Numbered from the stretch's first letter, positions 7,278 to 16,095 are shown. The stretch: DNA of 35,663 nt from an uncultured Paracoccaceae bacterium (GCA_937995865.1 CALKJA010000044.1:1-35663), one strand, 5' to 3'. Notes: generated by a model not told the origin, from the sequence alone. Made by a program: numbers and translations.

Positions 7278-8042
7278 ATGACAGCAGCATTGCAACTTTA
7301 CTCTATGCGCGACTGCGCAGATCAGCTCGCGCTTTTGGCAGAATTGCCGGCCCTTGGGATCACGACCGTCGAAGGCTATGGCGGCGTTTACGGTGATCCG
7401 ATCTCATACCGGGCTGCAATGGATGCCAACGGCGTTACGATGCCGTCCGGGCATATGGGCATTGCCGATATCGAAGCGGATTTCGAGGCGACGATGTCTA
7501 TTATCGAAACGCTGGGTATCACGCGCGTTTTCGCCCCGTATCTTGATCAATCCGAGCGCCCAGACACGGCCGATGGATGGGCAGCATTTGGTAAACGCCT
7601 TCAGGCTGCTGCACAGAAATACGCGGATCGCGGTCTTAGCTTTGGATGGCATAACCATGACTTTGAATTTGCTGCATTGGAAAATGGCGGCACGCCGATG
7701 GACATTTTGCTGGACGTAGCGCCGGATATTAAATGGGAGGCGGATCTGGCATGGATCGTGCGCGGAGGTCGCGATCCTCTTGAGTATGTCAAAACTTACG
7801 GAAGTCGGCTTTCCGCAATTCACGTCAAAGACATCGCGGAAATTGGCAGCAACCTTGAAGAAGATGGTTGGGCGGATCTTGGCGCGGGCACGATGGATTG
7901 GGCTGCCTTGCTGCAAGCATGCCGGAGCGCCTCTGGTGACTTAGTCTACGCCCTAGAGCACGATAAACCGACTGACCCGGTTGCCTATGCTGGGCGATCT
8001 GCCGCTGCCTTCAAGACGCTTTGGGAGGCCACACATGACTAA
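7278..8042 (+). CDS. Sugar phosphate isomerase/epimerase-like TIM barrel 1
   Basis: This 254-residue protein belongs to the xylose-isomerase-like TIM-barrel superfamily (AP_endonuc_2). Visible family motifs are LQLYSMR at strand 1, GWHNHDFEF (residues 123-131), EADLAWIVRGG (154-164), AIHVKDI (180-186) and ALEHD (225-229). Glu130, Asp156, His182 and Glu227 are the likely metal ligands. Related enzymes include IolE-type dehydratases, ketose epimerases and 3-keto-glycoside eliminases or hydratases. Next to two Gfo/Idh oxidoreductases and without a kinase, a 3-keto-sugar lyase, hydratase or epimerase role is the best inference. The ATG chosen follows the ATPase by 16 bases; the ribosome binding site is weak. 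Confidence 0.88.
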   Translation: MTAALQLYSMRDCADQLALLAELPALGITTVEGYGGVYGDPISYRAAMDANGVTMPSGHMGIADIEADFEATMSIIETLGITRVFAPYLDQSERPDTADGWAAFGKRLQAAAQKYADRGLSFGWHNHDFEFAALENGGTPMDILLDVAPDIKWEADLAWIVRGGRDPLEYVKTYGSRLSAIHVKDIAEIGSNLEEDGWADLGAGTMDWAALLQACRSASGDLVYALEHDKPTDPVAYAGRSAAAFKTLWEATHD

Positions 8043-9156
8043 GAATCTTGGGGTTGGCATCATCGGATGCGGAAATATCTCTGCAGCCTACCTGCAATTG
8101 GCACCAATGTTCAAAGGCTACGAGATCGTAGCCGTGGCCGATATCAATATGGGCAATGCAAACGCCCGTGCAGCAGAATTTGGCGTGCGCGCGGAAACGG
8201 TCGAGGGGCTTTTGGCCGCCGATGATATTGATCTTGTCATCAACCTCACCATCCCAGCAGCCCATGTCGAAGTATCTCGCGCTATTCTGCAGGCGGGCAA
8301 ACATGTCTATTCTGAAAAGCCGTTTGTTCTTAGCCTCGCTGAAGCTCAGGAGCTAGGTGATATCGCCAAGGTCAATGATCTTCGTATCGGATCGGCACCG
8401 GATACGTTTGTTGGGGGCAGTCATCAACTTGCCCGCACTCTCATAGATGAAGGGACAATTGGTGCTGTGACGTCTGGTGCAGCGGTTGTGATGTCGAGCG
8501 GCATGGAAGATTGGCACCCAAACCCCGATTTTTTCTTTCAAGAGGGCGGTGGACCGATCCTTGATCTTGGGCCCTACTATATCTGCAATTTTGTGCAGTT
8601 GCTTGGTCCAGTTGCTAAGGTCACAAGCTTTACAGGTGCGGCCCAAACGAACCGGACCATTCAAAACGGGCCGCGTCTTGGCGAAACCGTGCCGGTTGAA
8701 ACGCCGACAACAATCCACTCCGTTCTGTCGTTTGAAAGCGGCGCAATCATAACGCTTTTGGCGAGTTGGGATGTTTGGGCAAGCAATCATCCGATTATGG
8801 AGCTGTATGGCACCGAGGGAACTATGAATCTTCCCGATCCAAATTTCTTTGGCGGCACATTGACTGTGACCAAGCGGGCAGGGGAGCCGGTTGAAAAGAA
8901 CTGGGACCACCCGTTCAGCATTCCGAATTTTGAAGAGACGAGAGCCAACTATCGTGGCGCAGGTCTGGCGGATATGGCCTTAGCTATTTCTCAGGGCCGC
9001 CCGCATCGCTGCAACAACGAATTTGCGACCCATGTGGTCGAGGTCATGACAGCAATCCTTGAAGCTGGAGAAACCGGAACGGTTCTCAAAATGAAAACCA
9101 CATGTGATCGGCCTGAGGTTCTTGGGCCTGACGCGGCCCGCGCCTTGCTGGCGTGA
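8035..9156 (+). CDS. Gfo/Idh/MocA-family oxidoreductase 1
   Basis: This 373-residue NAD(P)-dependent sugar dehydrogenase-like protein has an N-terminal Rossmann fold (GVGIIGCGNISAAY, residues 6-19), the EKP motif with Lys95, and a C-terminal alpha/beta domain. In the substrate-site motif GGGPILDLGPYY the Asp is residue 177, but the usual His four residues later is Tyr181. A GGAGG lies six bases before the ATG, and the start overlaps the TIM barrel 1 stop by eight bases, so the two are translationally coupled. It probably oxidises a sugar hydroxyl to a keto group or reduces a keto-sugar; the partner oxidoreductase downstream may run the opposite step. Confidence 0.9.
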   Translation: MTKNLGVGIIGCGNISAAYLQLAPMFKGYEIVAVADINMGNANARAAEFGVRAETVEGLLAADDIDLVINLTIPAAHVEVSRAILQAGKHVYSEKPFVLSLAEAQELGDIAKVNDLRIGSAPDTFVGGSHQLARTLIDEGTIGAVTSGAAVVMSSGMEDWHPNPDFFFQEGGGPILDLGPYYICNFVQLLGPVAKVTSFTGAAQTNRTIQNGPRLGETVPVETPTTIHSVLSFESGAIITLLASWDVWASNHPIMELYGTEGTMNLPDPNFFGGTLTVTKRAGEPVEKNWDHPFSIPNFEETRANYRGAGLADMALAISQGRPHRCNNEFATHVVEVMTAILEAGETGTVLKMKTTCDRPEVLGPDAARALLA

Positions 9157-9176
9157 TCCAATAAACGGAGAGTAAG

Positions 9177-10232
9177 ATGACCAGTTCCATCAAAGGCCCC
9201 GCGCTTTTTCTCACCCAATTTGTGGGTGACAACGGGCCATTCAATTCTCTGCCCGCGATTGTCGAATGGGCTGCGGGTTTGGGGTACAAGGGCGTTCAGA
9301 TCCCGTCATGGGACGCGCGCGTGTTTGATTTGGATAAAGCAGCGTCGAGCAAAACCTACTGCGATGAAATCGCCGGTATTTGCGCTGAGCATGGGGTGAC
9401 GGTCACGGAGCTGTCCTGCCATCTGCAAAGTCAGCTGGTTGCGGTTCACCCGGCCTATGACACGGCTTTCGATGCTTTTGCGCCTGAGCATCTGCATGGA
9501 AAGCCCGCCGAGCGTCAGGCTTGGGCTGTGGACCAAGTGACCAAGGTGGCCAAAGCATCGCAGCATCTTGGGCTCACCGGGGCGGTTGGCTTTACAGGGT
9601 CGCTGGCGTTTCCATATCTTTATCCGTGGCCGCAACGGCCCGCCGGGCTTGTTGAAGAAGCTTTTGGCGAATTGGCGCGCCGTTGGATTCCGATCTTGGA
9701 TACGTATGATGCTGCGGGCGTTGATTTGGGGTTTGAGATTCATCCCGGTGAAGATGTTTTTGATGGAACAACTTTTGAACGCTTCCTTGCTGCAACTGGA
9801 AATCATACGCGGTGCAATATAACCTATGATCCGTCGCATTTCCTGCTGCAGCAGCTGGATTACCTGGCGTTTATTGATGTGTACCATGACCATATCAGCG
9901 CGTTTCATGTCAAAGACGCTGAATTCAACCCTACCGCGCAACAAGGTGTCTATTCCGGCTATGCGGATTGGACAGATCGCGCAGGCAGGTTCCGGTCTCT
10001 TGGCGATGGCCAGGTCGATTTCAAAGGCATCTTTTCACGGTTGACCAAATACGGATTTGACGGTTGGGCCGTTCTGGAATGGGAATGCTGTTTGAAACAC
10101 CCAGAGCAGGGCGCTGCGGAGGGCGCTCCGTTTATCGCTGACCACCTGATCCGCCAAACTGAACATGCATTTGACGACTTTGCTGGCGGCAAATCCGATC
10201 CAGCAGCGCTGCGTAAGATGATGGGTTTCTGA
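9177..10232 (+). CDS. Sugar phosphate isomerase/epimerase-like TIM barrel 2
   Basis: This 351-residue xylose-isomerase-like TIM barrel is about 100 residues longer than barrel 1 and is not a close paralogue. Metal-site motifs are LGFEIHPGED (Glu187, His189), ITYDPSHF (Asp218, His221), AFHVKDAEF (His244) and VLEWECC (Glu301 or Glu303). The long insert after FHVKDAEFNPT resembles the subfamily that is often coded beside Gfo/Idh oxidoreductases. GGAG ten bases upstream supports the ATG. In this operon it would act on keto-sugar intermediates, by elimination, hydration or epimerisation; which of these cannot be told from sequence alone. Confidence 0.88.
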   Translation: MTSSIKGPALFLTQFVGDNGPFNSLPAIVEWAAGLGYKGVQIPSWDARVFDLDKAASSKTYCDEIAGICAEHGVTVTELSCHLQSQLVAVHPAYDTAFDAFAPEHLHGKPAERQAWAVDQVTKVAKASQHLGLTGAVGFTGSLAFPYLYPWPQRPAGLVEEAFGELARRWIPILDTYDAAGVDLGFEIHPGEDVFDGTTFERFLAATGNHTRCNITYDPSHFLLQQLDYLAFIDVYHDHISAFHVKDAEFNPTAQQGVYSGYADWTDRAGRFRSLGDGQVDFKGIFSRLTKYGFDGWAVLEWECCLKHPEQGAAEGAPFIADHLIRQTEHAFDDFAGGKSDPAALRKMMGF

Positions 10233-10236
10233 TATC

Positions 10237-11349
10237 TTGCCGCTCAAACTTGGCATGGTCGGAGGCGGACAAGGTGCGTTCATTGGGGGCGTGCATCGCA
10301 TGGCTGCGCGTTTGGACGGTTGTTTTGATCTGGTTGCAGGAGCCTTTTCTTCGGATCCCGCGCGTGCGCATGCATCGGCGGCAGAGATTGGGATCTCTGC
10401 AGATCGATCCTATGCAGATTACACAGAAATGGCCAAAGCAGAGGCTGCGCGGGCTGATGGGATCGATGCCGTTTCCATTGTGACGCCAAACCACTTGCAC
10501 GGCCCCATTGCCGGGGCGTTTCTTGCCCAAAACATCTCGGTCATCTGCGACAAGCCCCTGACGGCGACCTTGGAACAGGCACAGAGCTTATTGGCTGTGG
10601 CAGAAGCGTCAGATGCTCACTTCTTCTTAACGCATAACTACACAGGCTACCCTATGATCCGGCAAGCGCGCCAAATGTTGGCCGAGGACGCATTGGGCGA
10701 GATCAGGATTATCGAAGCCAATTATTTGCAAGATTGGCTGAGCGCCGTGCCAACAAAGGAAAACAAACAGGCCAAGTGGCGCCTTGACCCCGCACAGTCA
10801 GGCGGCGGCGCGATTGGAGATATCGGCACCCATGCCCATAACCTTGCCTGCTTTGTCAGCGGGCTGCGACCAACCGCACTTAGCGCGACCCTTAGGTCCT
10901 ATGTTGCAGGCCGTATTGTTGATGATGATGCCCGCATCACACTGGAATTTGAGGGCGGCGCACGCGGTTACATCTGGGCAAGCCAGGTGGCGATCGGGAA
11001 TGAAAACAATCTGACCTTGGCGATCTATGGGGCCAAAGGATCACTGCGCTGGGCGCAAGAGACGCCCAATATTCTTTGGTTCACAGAATTTGGGCAAGCG
11101 CCGCAAATGATCACACGGGGCGGCGGCGCTGCAAATGCAAGTGCCGCTGACGTGACTCGAATCCCAGCCGGTCACCCCGAAGGATATCTAGAGGCTTTTG
11201 CCACGCTTTATAGCGAGGCTGCCACGGTGATCAGATCAAAGCCCAAAGGCGCGACCATTGGCATCCAAGCGGGGTTAGACGGAGTGCGCTTTGTCGATGC
11301 TTGCTTGCGTTCATCGCAAGATGGCTCTGCATGGATCGACCTTTCTTAA
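10237..11349 (+). CDS. Gfo/Idh/MocA-family oxidoreductase 2
   Basis: This 370-residue oxidoreductase opens with KLGMVGGGQGAFIG, a Rossmann nucleotide site of the subclass with GAF after the glycines. The catalytic set is complete: Lys106 in CDKPLT, and Asp195 and His199 in GGGAIGDIGTHAHNL. The N-terminal half binds NAD(P) and the C-terminal half binds a sugar. The start is TTG, four bases after the TIM barrel 2 stop, with no good ribosome binding site, so it is probably translated by coupling. Its standard triad makes it the better candidate for the first oxidation step, with oxidoreductase 1 as second enzyme. It is the last gene of the sugar operon. Confidence 0.88.
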   Translation: MPLKLGMVGGGQGAFIGGVHRMAARLDGCFDLVAGAFSSDPARAHASAAEIGISADRSYADYTEMAKAEAARADGIDAVSIVTPNHLHGPIAGAFLAQNISVICDKPLTATLEQAQSLLAVAEASDAHFFLTHNYTGYPMIRQARQMLAEDALGEIRIIEANYLQDWLSAVPTKENKQAKWRLDPAQSGGGAIGDIGTHAHNLACFVSGLRPTALSATLRSYVAGRIVDDDARITLEFEGGARGYIWASQVAIGNENNLTLAIYGAKGSLRWAQETPNILWFTEFGQAPQMITRGGGAANASAADVTRIPAGHPEGYLEAFATLYSEAATVIRSKPKGATIGIQAGLDGVRFVDACLRSSQDGSAWIDLS

Positions 11350-11425
11350 GGCAATCCAAAGGTTCAGCCCCCTTGCCCCCGCTCATCCGTACACTCATAT
11401 ACGGCTCAAGCAATAAAGGGAGCGC

Positions 11426-12340
11426 ATGATGCTCGAACTCAATGCAGGCCCCGCGGCCTCTGACCTGATCAAAGACGGCACTGAGGCCACATTTATGCAA
11501 GACGTTGTGGAGGCCTCGCAAGAGGTGCCGGTCATCGTCGATTTCTGGGCGCCATGGTGCGGACCCTGTAAAACGCTTGGCCCCGCGCTCGAAGCCGCGG
11601 TGACGAAGGCCAAAGGTGCTGTGAAAATGGTCAAGATCGATGTCGATCAGGCCCAACAGATCGCGGCCCAACTGCGCATTCAGTCAATCCCAACGGTTTA
11701 TGCGTTTTGGCAGGGTCAACCCGTTGATGGCTTTCAAGGCGCGCTTCCTTCGTCTGAGATTGATGCATTTGTTGAGCGTGTCGTAGAAGCGGGCGGTGGT
11801 GCATCTGCGGATGGTGGGCTTGAAGATGCTGTGCTTGCCGCCGAAGAAATGCTCGCTGAAGGCGCGTCTTCCGATGCCGCCCAAACCTTCGCTGCAATTC
11901 TCGAAGAAGATCCGTCCCATGCTGGCGCATATGGTGGTTTGATACGTGCCCATGTCGCGCTTGGCGCGCTGGATGAGGCCGAAGCGGTGCTCAATGGCGC
12001 ACCTCTTGAGATTAGCACATCACCCGAACTCGAAGCCGCGCGCGCCCAACTTGAACTGGCGCGTCAGGCGGAGGATGCCGGCCCCGTCGCAGAGCTGTCG
12101 GGACAAGTGGCAGCCGAGCCTGACAACCATCAAGCGCGATTTGATCTTGCTCAGGCAATGCATGCCAATGGCGATGCCGAAGGCGCGGTGAATGAGCTGC
12201 TTGAGCTGTTCCGCCGTGATCGTGACTGGAACGACCAAGCCGCAAAGACTCAGCTCTTCACGATTTTTGATGCCCTCAAACCGAGCGATCCGGTCGTCTT
12301 GAATGGTCGTCGCAAGCTGACATCGATGATTTTTGCCTAA
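11426..12340 (+). CDS. cnoX: Thioredoxin-domain/TPR co-chaperone (CnoX/YbbN)
   Basis: This 304-residue cytoplasmic protein has an N-terminal thioredoxin fold with VDFWAPWCGPCKTLGP (Cys45 and Cys48) and IQSIPTVYAFWQGQPVDGF around the cis-Pro. Its second half, from about residue 125, is an Ala/Glu-rich TPR-like helical region (LAAEEMLAEGASSDAAQTF, then AYGGLIRAHVALGALDEAEAVL) ending in the family tail FRRDRDWNDQAAKTQLFTIFDAL. This is the CnoX layout: it holds oxidised or unfolding clients for GroEL and DnaK. E. coli CnoX has lost the CxxC pair, whereas here both cysteines are present, so redox activity is likely. ATG at 11426 follows AAAGGGAG. A second ATG directly follows. Confidence 0.93.
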   Translation: MMLELNAGPAASDLIKDGTEATFMQDVVEASQEVPVIVDFWAPWCGPCKTLGPALEAAVTKAKGAVKMVKIDVDQAQQIAAQLRIQSIPTVYAFWQGQPVDGFQGALPSSEIDAFVERVVEAGGGASADGGLEDAVLAAEEMLAEGASSDAAQTFAAILEEDPSHAGAYGGLIRAHVALGALDEAEAVLNGAPLEISTSPELEAARAQLELARQAEDAGPVAELSGQVAAEPDNHQARFDLAQAMHANGDAEGAVNELLELFRRDRDWNDQAAKTQLFTIFDALKPSDPVVLNGRRKLTSMIFA

Positions 12341-12381
12341 TCCCGTTTGTCTGTCACAGTGTAAGAGCTATCTAAAAAGCT

Positions 12382-13020
12382 ATGGCCAATACCGGAGACC
12401 TCCCCGAGACGATCGCGATTTTCCCGTTACCGGGTGCATTGCTTCTTCCGCGCGCGCGGCTGCCATTGCATATTTTTGAGCCGCGATACCTCGCAATGCT
12501 CGATGATGTACTAAAAACGCAACATCGTCTTATTGGCATGATCCAGCCATACGATGGCCCCTCAGGTGAACGCTTGCAAAGTATCGGTTGCGCCGGCCGT
12601 GTAACTGGGTTTTCGGAAACCGAAGATGGTCGCTACATGATCACATTGGCCGGCCAGTCGCGCTTTCGGGTAACCGAAGAAATCTCTGGGTTTACCCCCT
12701 ACCGACGCTGCAATGTGGACTGGACAGGGTTTGGTCGTGATTTGGGCCCGGAAGAAAAGAACATTGGTTTCGAGCGGACAGGCTTTTTGAACTTGCTAGA
12801 TCGGTTCTTCAAAGCGCAGGATCTTTCCACCGATTGGGACAGTTTGAAAGAGGCCGATGACGAGCTGCTCATAAACTCGCTTTCGATGCTTTGTCCTTTT
12901 GATTCAGAAGATAAACAGGCATTGCTTGAAGCTCCATCCCTAGCAACACGCCACGAGACTCTTGTGACCCTGCTGGAATATGCTCTTCGTGGCGGCCAAT
13001 CAGACGAGATCGTTCAATGA
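12382..13020 (+). CDS. LON N-terminal (substrate-binding) domain protein
   Basis: This 212-residue protein is made of a stand-alone LON N-terminal domain without ATPase or protease parts. The start [26 protein letters not shown] and the following [24 protein letters not shown] and FRVTEE strands are diagnostic of the family. Its role is unknown; it could bind unfolded segments, as in Lon. The gene lies 41 bases after the co-chaperone gene and its stop overlaps the next start (ATGA), so the three probably form one operon. The ribosome binding site is weak (AAAAAGC). Confidence 0.92.
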   Translation: MANTGDLPETIAIFPLPGALLLPRARLPLHIFEPRYLAMLDDVLKTQHRLIGMIQPYDGPSGERLQSIGCAGRVTGFSETEDGRYMITLAGQSRFRVTEEISGFTPYRRCNVDWTGFGRDLGPEEKNIGFERTGFLNLLDRFFKAQDLSTDWDSLKEADDELLINSLSMLCPFDSEDKQALLEAPSLATRHETLVTLLEYALRGGQSDEIVQ

Positions 13021-13190
13021 GCAATTTTGACCGAAAAATGCTCCAAGCACTGGTTTGCCCGCAAACCCGCCAACGCCTGAGCTACGATGCACAAACGCAA
13101 GAGTTGATCAGCAAAGCCGCACATCTCGCTTACCCGATCCGTGATGGCATCCCGGTTTTGCTCGTTGACGAAGCGCGTAAGTTCGACTGA
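13017..13190 (+). CDS. Trm112-like small protein (YcaR family)
   Basis: This 57-residue protein starts [17 protein letters not shown] and has the family core [25 protein letters not shown] and DEAR. In Trm112 proteins, which activate methyltransferases, this fold is a zinc-like knuckle; bacterial YcaR forms usually keep only some cysteines, and here a single Cys14 remains. The ATG overlaps the LON-domain gene's TGA (ATGA), so translation is coupled. Its length is normal for the bacterial family. The partner is unknown. Confidence 0.9.
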   Translation: MSNFDRKMLQALVCPQTRQRLSYDAQTQELISKAAHLAYPIRDGIPVLLVDEARKFD

Positions 13191-13202
13191 CACCGCCCTT
13201 CA

Positions 13203-13263
13203 TTTTTCTCAAAATACCTCCGAGAGCACGAGAGGCAGCGCCTCTCGTAGCCGCCATAGGCGG
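13203..13263. repeat. Dispersed hairpin repeat, copy 1
   Basis: TTTTTCTCAAAATACCTCCG is followed by CGAGAGGC/GCCTCTCG (13229-13236 with 13240-13247) and then CCGCC/GGCGG (13251-13263). It shares the CTCAAAATAC-TCCG head and following hairpin with two other sites in the window. It lies between two convergent genes (Trm112-like and the FAD hydroxylase), where it could stop transcription from both sides. Confidence 0.7.
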
Positions 13264-13339
13264 CTTACCCGGTCCTGTTCAAGCCGGAGGCGCAGAAGGG
13301 AGGCGGGTGGCCCCACGTCTAAAAAACTTGCTCAACTGC

Positions 13340-14566
13340 CTAAAGGCGCCGACCTTGCAATAGGCGTGGCAACTCTCCGCTCAACCCTGCAGCCTCGCGC
13401 ATGAAGTTTCGGCGCAATGCCGGCACCGATCCAACAACACCTAACCCTACATCCCTCAACCCGCGCAGAATGGGATTGTCGTTTGAAAACAGCCGATTGA
13501 ACCCGTCTGTGGCTGCGGCAAGCGTGGCCGTGTCAAAGCGCCGCCATTGCTGATACCGTGCAAGCGACTGCGCGCCGCCGATATCTTCGCCGCGTTGGCG
13601 CGCATCGCTAAGCACTTCGGCAAGAGCGGCGACATCTTTCATGCCCGCGTTTAGCCCTTGCCCGGCGATTGGGTGAATTCCGTGTGCAGCATCGCCAACC
13701 AGCGCTATACGTTCTGCGACAAAGCTTTGCGCCAAGGACAGGTTCAATGGATAGCTGAACCTATCCCCGGCAAGTTCGATCCTGCCAAGAAAATCCCCAA
13801 AGCGGGGGCGCAAGATATCCAAGTAGTCATCATCTGACAAAGCGTTTATGTCTTTGGCCCGCTCGGTGGCTTCCGTCCAAACCACGCCAACCCGGTTCTT
13901 GGTCAGCGGCAAGATCGCCAAAGGTCCTTGCGGCAAAAACAACTGATGCGCGATGCCGTGGTGGGGATGCTCGACATGCAGCGCACAGACAAGAGATGTC
14001 TGACCATATCTCCAGCCGGTTCGCGCGATCCCGGCGCGTGTGGCCGTGCCGCTCCCACGGCCATCGCACCCGATCAAAAGTGGCGCAGTCAGCTCAGTCC
14101 CATCTCCAAGCCCGATTCGCGCTGACCCCTCGGTAACCTCTTGCTCTACAACCCGCATTTTCGCGATGTGGGTCAGCCCCGGTGTTTCCCGCTCTGCGTT
14201 CAAAAGAGCCACACGTGCATGTCGATCTTCGATCATATAGCCCATCGGGTCTGATCCGATTTCTGCGGCATCGAAATGCAGAAAAAAGGGAGAGGGCGCG
14301 GCGCCCATTCGCCCATCACTCACTTTGATCTCATTCATGGGCTGTGCATGTACCGCCAACCCACCCCAAAGCCCCAACGCGTCCAACATTTTGGTCGTCG
14401 AAAGCGCCATAGCATAGCTGCGCCCGTCAAACCCAACCTTGCGTCGTGTTGCTCTCGGCAATGCGTCAACGAGGACCACCTGAAAACCAGCTTGGCACAG
14501 GGCAAGTCCGAGGGTTGAGCCAATCAATCCCCCCCCAACGATCAAGATATCCGCGTCATATTTCAT
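13340..14566 (-). CDS. UbiH/UbiF/VisC-family FAD-dependent hydroxylase
   Basis: This flavoprotein monooxygenase of about 408 residues probably hydroxylates the ring of a ubiquinone precursor. It has the N-terminal FAD site ADILIVGGGLIGSTLG, the DG motif LLIGCDGRGS, and GDAAHGIHPIAGQGLNAGMKD, which together define the UbiH/COQ6 group. The ATG at 14566 was chosen; an in-frame GTG two codons upstream is equally possible and no strong ribosome binding site decides it. The gene is divergent from the amidase and convergent with the Trm112-like gene. Which ring position it hydroxylates is not clear (UbiH, UbiF, UbiI and UbiL are hard to separate by eye). Confidence 0.9.
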   Translation of the reverse strand: MKYDADILIVGGGLIGSTLGLALCQAGFQVVLVDALPRATRRKVGFDGRSYAMALSTTKMLDALGLWGGLAVHAQPMNEIKVSDGRMGAAPSPFFLHFDAAEIGSDPMGYMIEDRHARVALLNAERETPGLTHIAKMRVVEQEVTEGSARIGLGDGTELTAPLLIGCDGRGSGTATRAGIARTGWRYGQTSLVCALHVEHPHHGIAHQLFLPQGPLAILPLTKNRVGVVWTEATERAKDINALSDDDYLDILRPRFGDFLGRIELAGDRFSYPLNLSLAQSFVAERIALVGDAAHGIHPIAGQGLNAGMKDVAALAEVLSDARQRGEDIGGAQSLARYQQWRRFDTATLAAATDGFNRLFSNDNPILRGLRDVGLGVVGSVPALRRNFMREAAGLSGELPRLLQGRRL

Positions 14567-14663
14567 ATGCACAAATACGGCTCTGTGGTTGCAGATGTAA
14601 ATGTGCGGGATTGTCCGAAGCCTGCCGCGCGGCTACCACGGTAATGTCAACACGGAGGACACA

Positions 14664-15989
14664 ATGGATTGGCTCACCAAAACCGCTGCGGATCAAGGGC
14701 GGGCAATTGCCGCTGGTACGCTTGACCCTGTTGACCTGACTCAGGCCTATCTTGATGTCGCTGCAGCCAATCCCGACGCGTCGCGCATTTATGCGCGCAT
14801 GACGCCAGACCGCGCGTTAGCAGAAGCAGGCGCTGCAAGGACCCGCGCGCAGCAAGGGTTTCGTGTTTCACCACTTGATGGGGTGCCAATCTCTTGGAAG
14901 GATCTTTTTGATACAGCAGGTATTGTGACCGAAGCGGGTTCCGCGCTTTTAGAGGGCCGCACTCCGCAGACTGACGCAGATGTCATAGGCAAAGCGACAT
15001 CTTTGGGGCTTATCTGTTTGGGCAAGACGCATATGAGCGAGCTTGCGTTTTCTGGGCTCGGGCTTAACCCGATCACGGCGACACCCCCATGTGTGAACGA
15101 TCCCGATGGAATCTCCGGGGGGTCTTCGTCGGGCGCTGCCGCCTCTGTTGCGTTCGGTCTTGCTGCAGCAGCGATTGGATCCGACACGGGCGGATCCGTT
15201 CGGATTCCGGCTGCGTGGAATGATCTTGTGGGGCTAAAAACCACCACTGGGCGGCTTCCGTTGACCGGCGTTGTGCCGTTATGCCGCCAGTTTGATACCA
15301 TTGGTCCGCTGACCCGCAGTGTTGAGGACGCAACGTTGCTTCTTGCTGCGATGGAGGCAGCACATCCGATGGATCTGCGTGGCGCCTCGCTGAGTGGGAC
15401 GCGCTTTCTGGTGCTTGAGACGGTCGTGTTTGACGGTATCGAAGATACGCCCGCTCAAGCATTTGAAGAAAGCGTGGCCAGGCTAGAGGTGGCAGGCGCA
15501 ACAATCACGCGCGGCGCTTTGCCGGACGTTGCCGATGCGCTGGCGCTGACACCGCTTCTCTATGCGCCCGAGGCGTATGGTGAATGGCAAGGCGTGATCG
15601 AAGCGAACCCGGACAAGATGTTTGCAGAGATCCTTGAGCGCTTTCGCAGTGGTGCAAAGGTGAGCGCGCCTGACTATATTCAGGGCTGGCACCAATTAGA
15701 GAGGTTGCGCAAAAGCTACTACGCTGAAACGGCGGGCTATGATGCGGTGATAATGCCCGCGTGTCCGATCCTTCCGCCTCATACTGAGCGTCTTCTCAGC
15801 GATCACGAATATTATGTGGATCGCAATCTTCTGGCTTTGCGAAATACGCGGGTTGGGAACCTGATGGGATCGGCGTCTTTGACCCTACCAACCGGCGTGC
15901 CGTCCTGCGGTTTGATGTTTGTGACGCCGCCTCTAAGCGAGGAGCGGCTGTTGAGGTTGGGGTCAGCGGCAGAAGCCGCACTCGGGTAG
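14664..15989 (+). CDS. Amidase-signature-family hydrolase
   Basis: This 441-residue amidase has the Ser-cisSer-Lys triad: Lys79 in PISWKDLF, Ser154 in GGSSSGAAAS and nucleophile Ser178 in GSDTGGSVRIPA. The spacings (75 and 24) equal those of fatty acid amide hydrolase. The glycine-rich signature segment covers residues 149-185. A GGAGG five bases before the ATG fixes the start. It resembles GatA in the core but shows no GatB or GatC neighbour, so it is probably a stand-alone amidase. Substrate unknown. The gene is transcribed away from the hydroxylase gene. Confidence 0.92.
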   Translation: MDWLTKTAADQGRAIAAGTLDPVDLTQAYLDVAAANPDASRIYARMTPDRALAEAGAARTRAQQGFRVSPLDGVPISWKDLFDTAGIVTEAGSALLEGRTPQTDADVIGKATSLGLICLGKTHMSELAFSGLGLNPITATPPCVNDPDGISGGSSSGAAASVAFGLAAAAIGSDTGGSVRIPAAWNDLVGLKTTTGRLPLTGVVPLCRQFDTIGPLTRSVEDATLLLAAMEAAHPMDLRGASLSGTRFLVLETVVFDGIEDTPAQAFEESVARLEVAGATITRGALPDVADALALTPLLYAPEAYGEWQGVIEANPDKMFAEILERFRSGAKVSAPDYIQGWHQLERLRKSYYAETAGYDAVIMPACPILPPHTERLLSDHEYYVDRNLLALRNTRVGNLMGSASLTLPTGVPSCGLMFVTPPLSEERLLRLGSAAEAALG

Positions 15990-16095
15990 GTCGCGCCTAA
16001 ATCGTGAACGAGACTCTGGACGGCGGACTCTTCGCTGCGCTATGCTGGGACAAACGGGGCGAATAAACGACCCCACCTGAGGCAGTAGTAGTTTA

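Noticed and set aside
13141-13404. 87-codon + strand open frame (Ser/Arg-rich) after the Trm112-like start
   Set aside because: It overlaps the Trm112-like gene end, the hairpin repeat and the hydroxylase gene, and its low-complexity RRR/SSR product is what a GC-rich repeat gives by chance.
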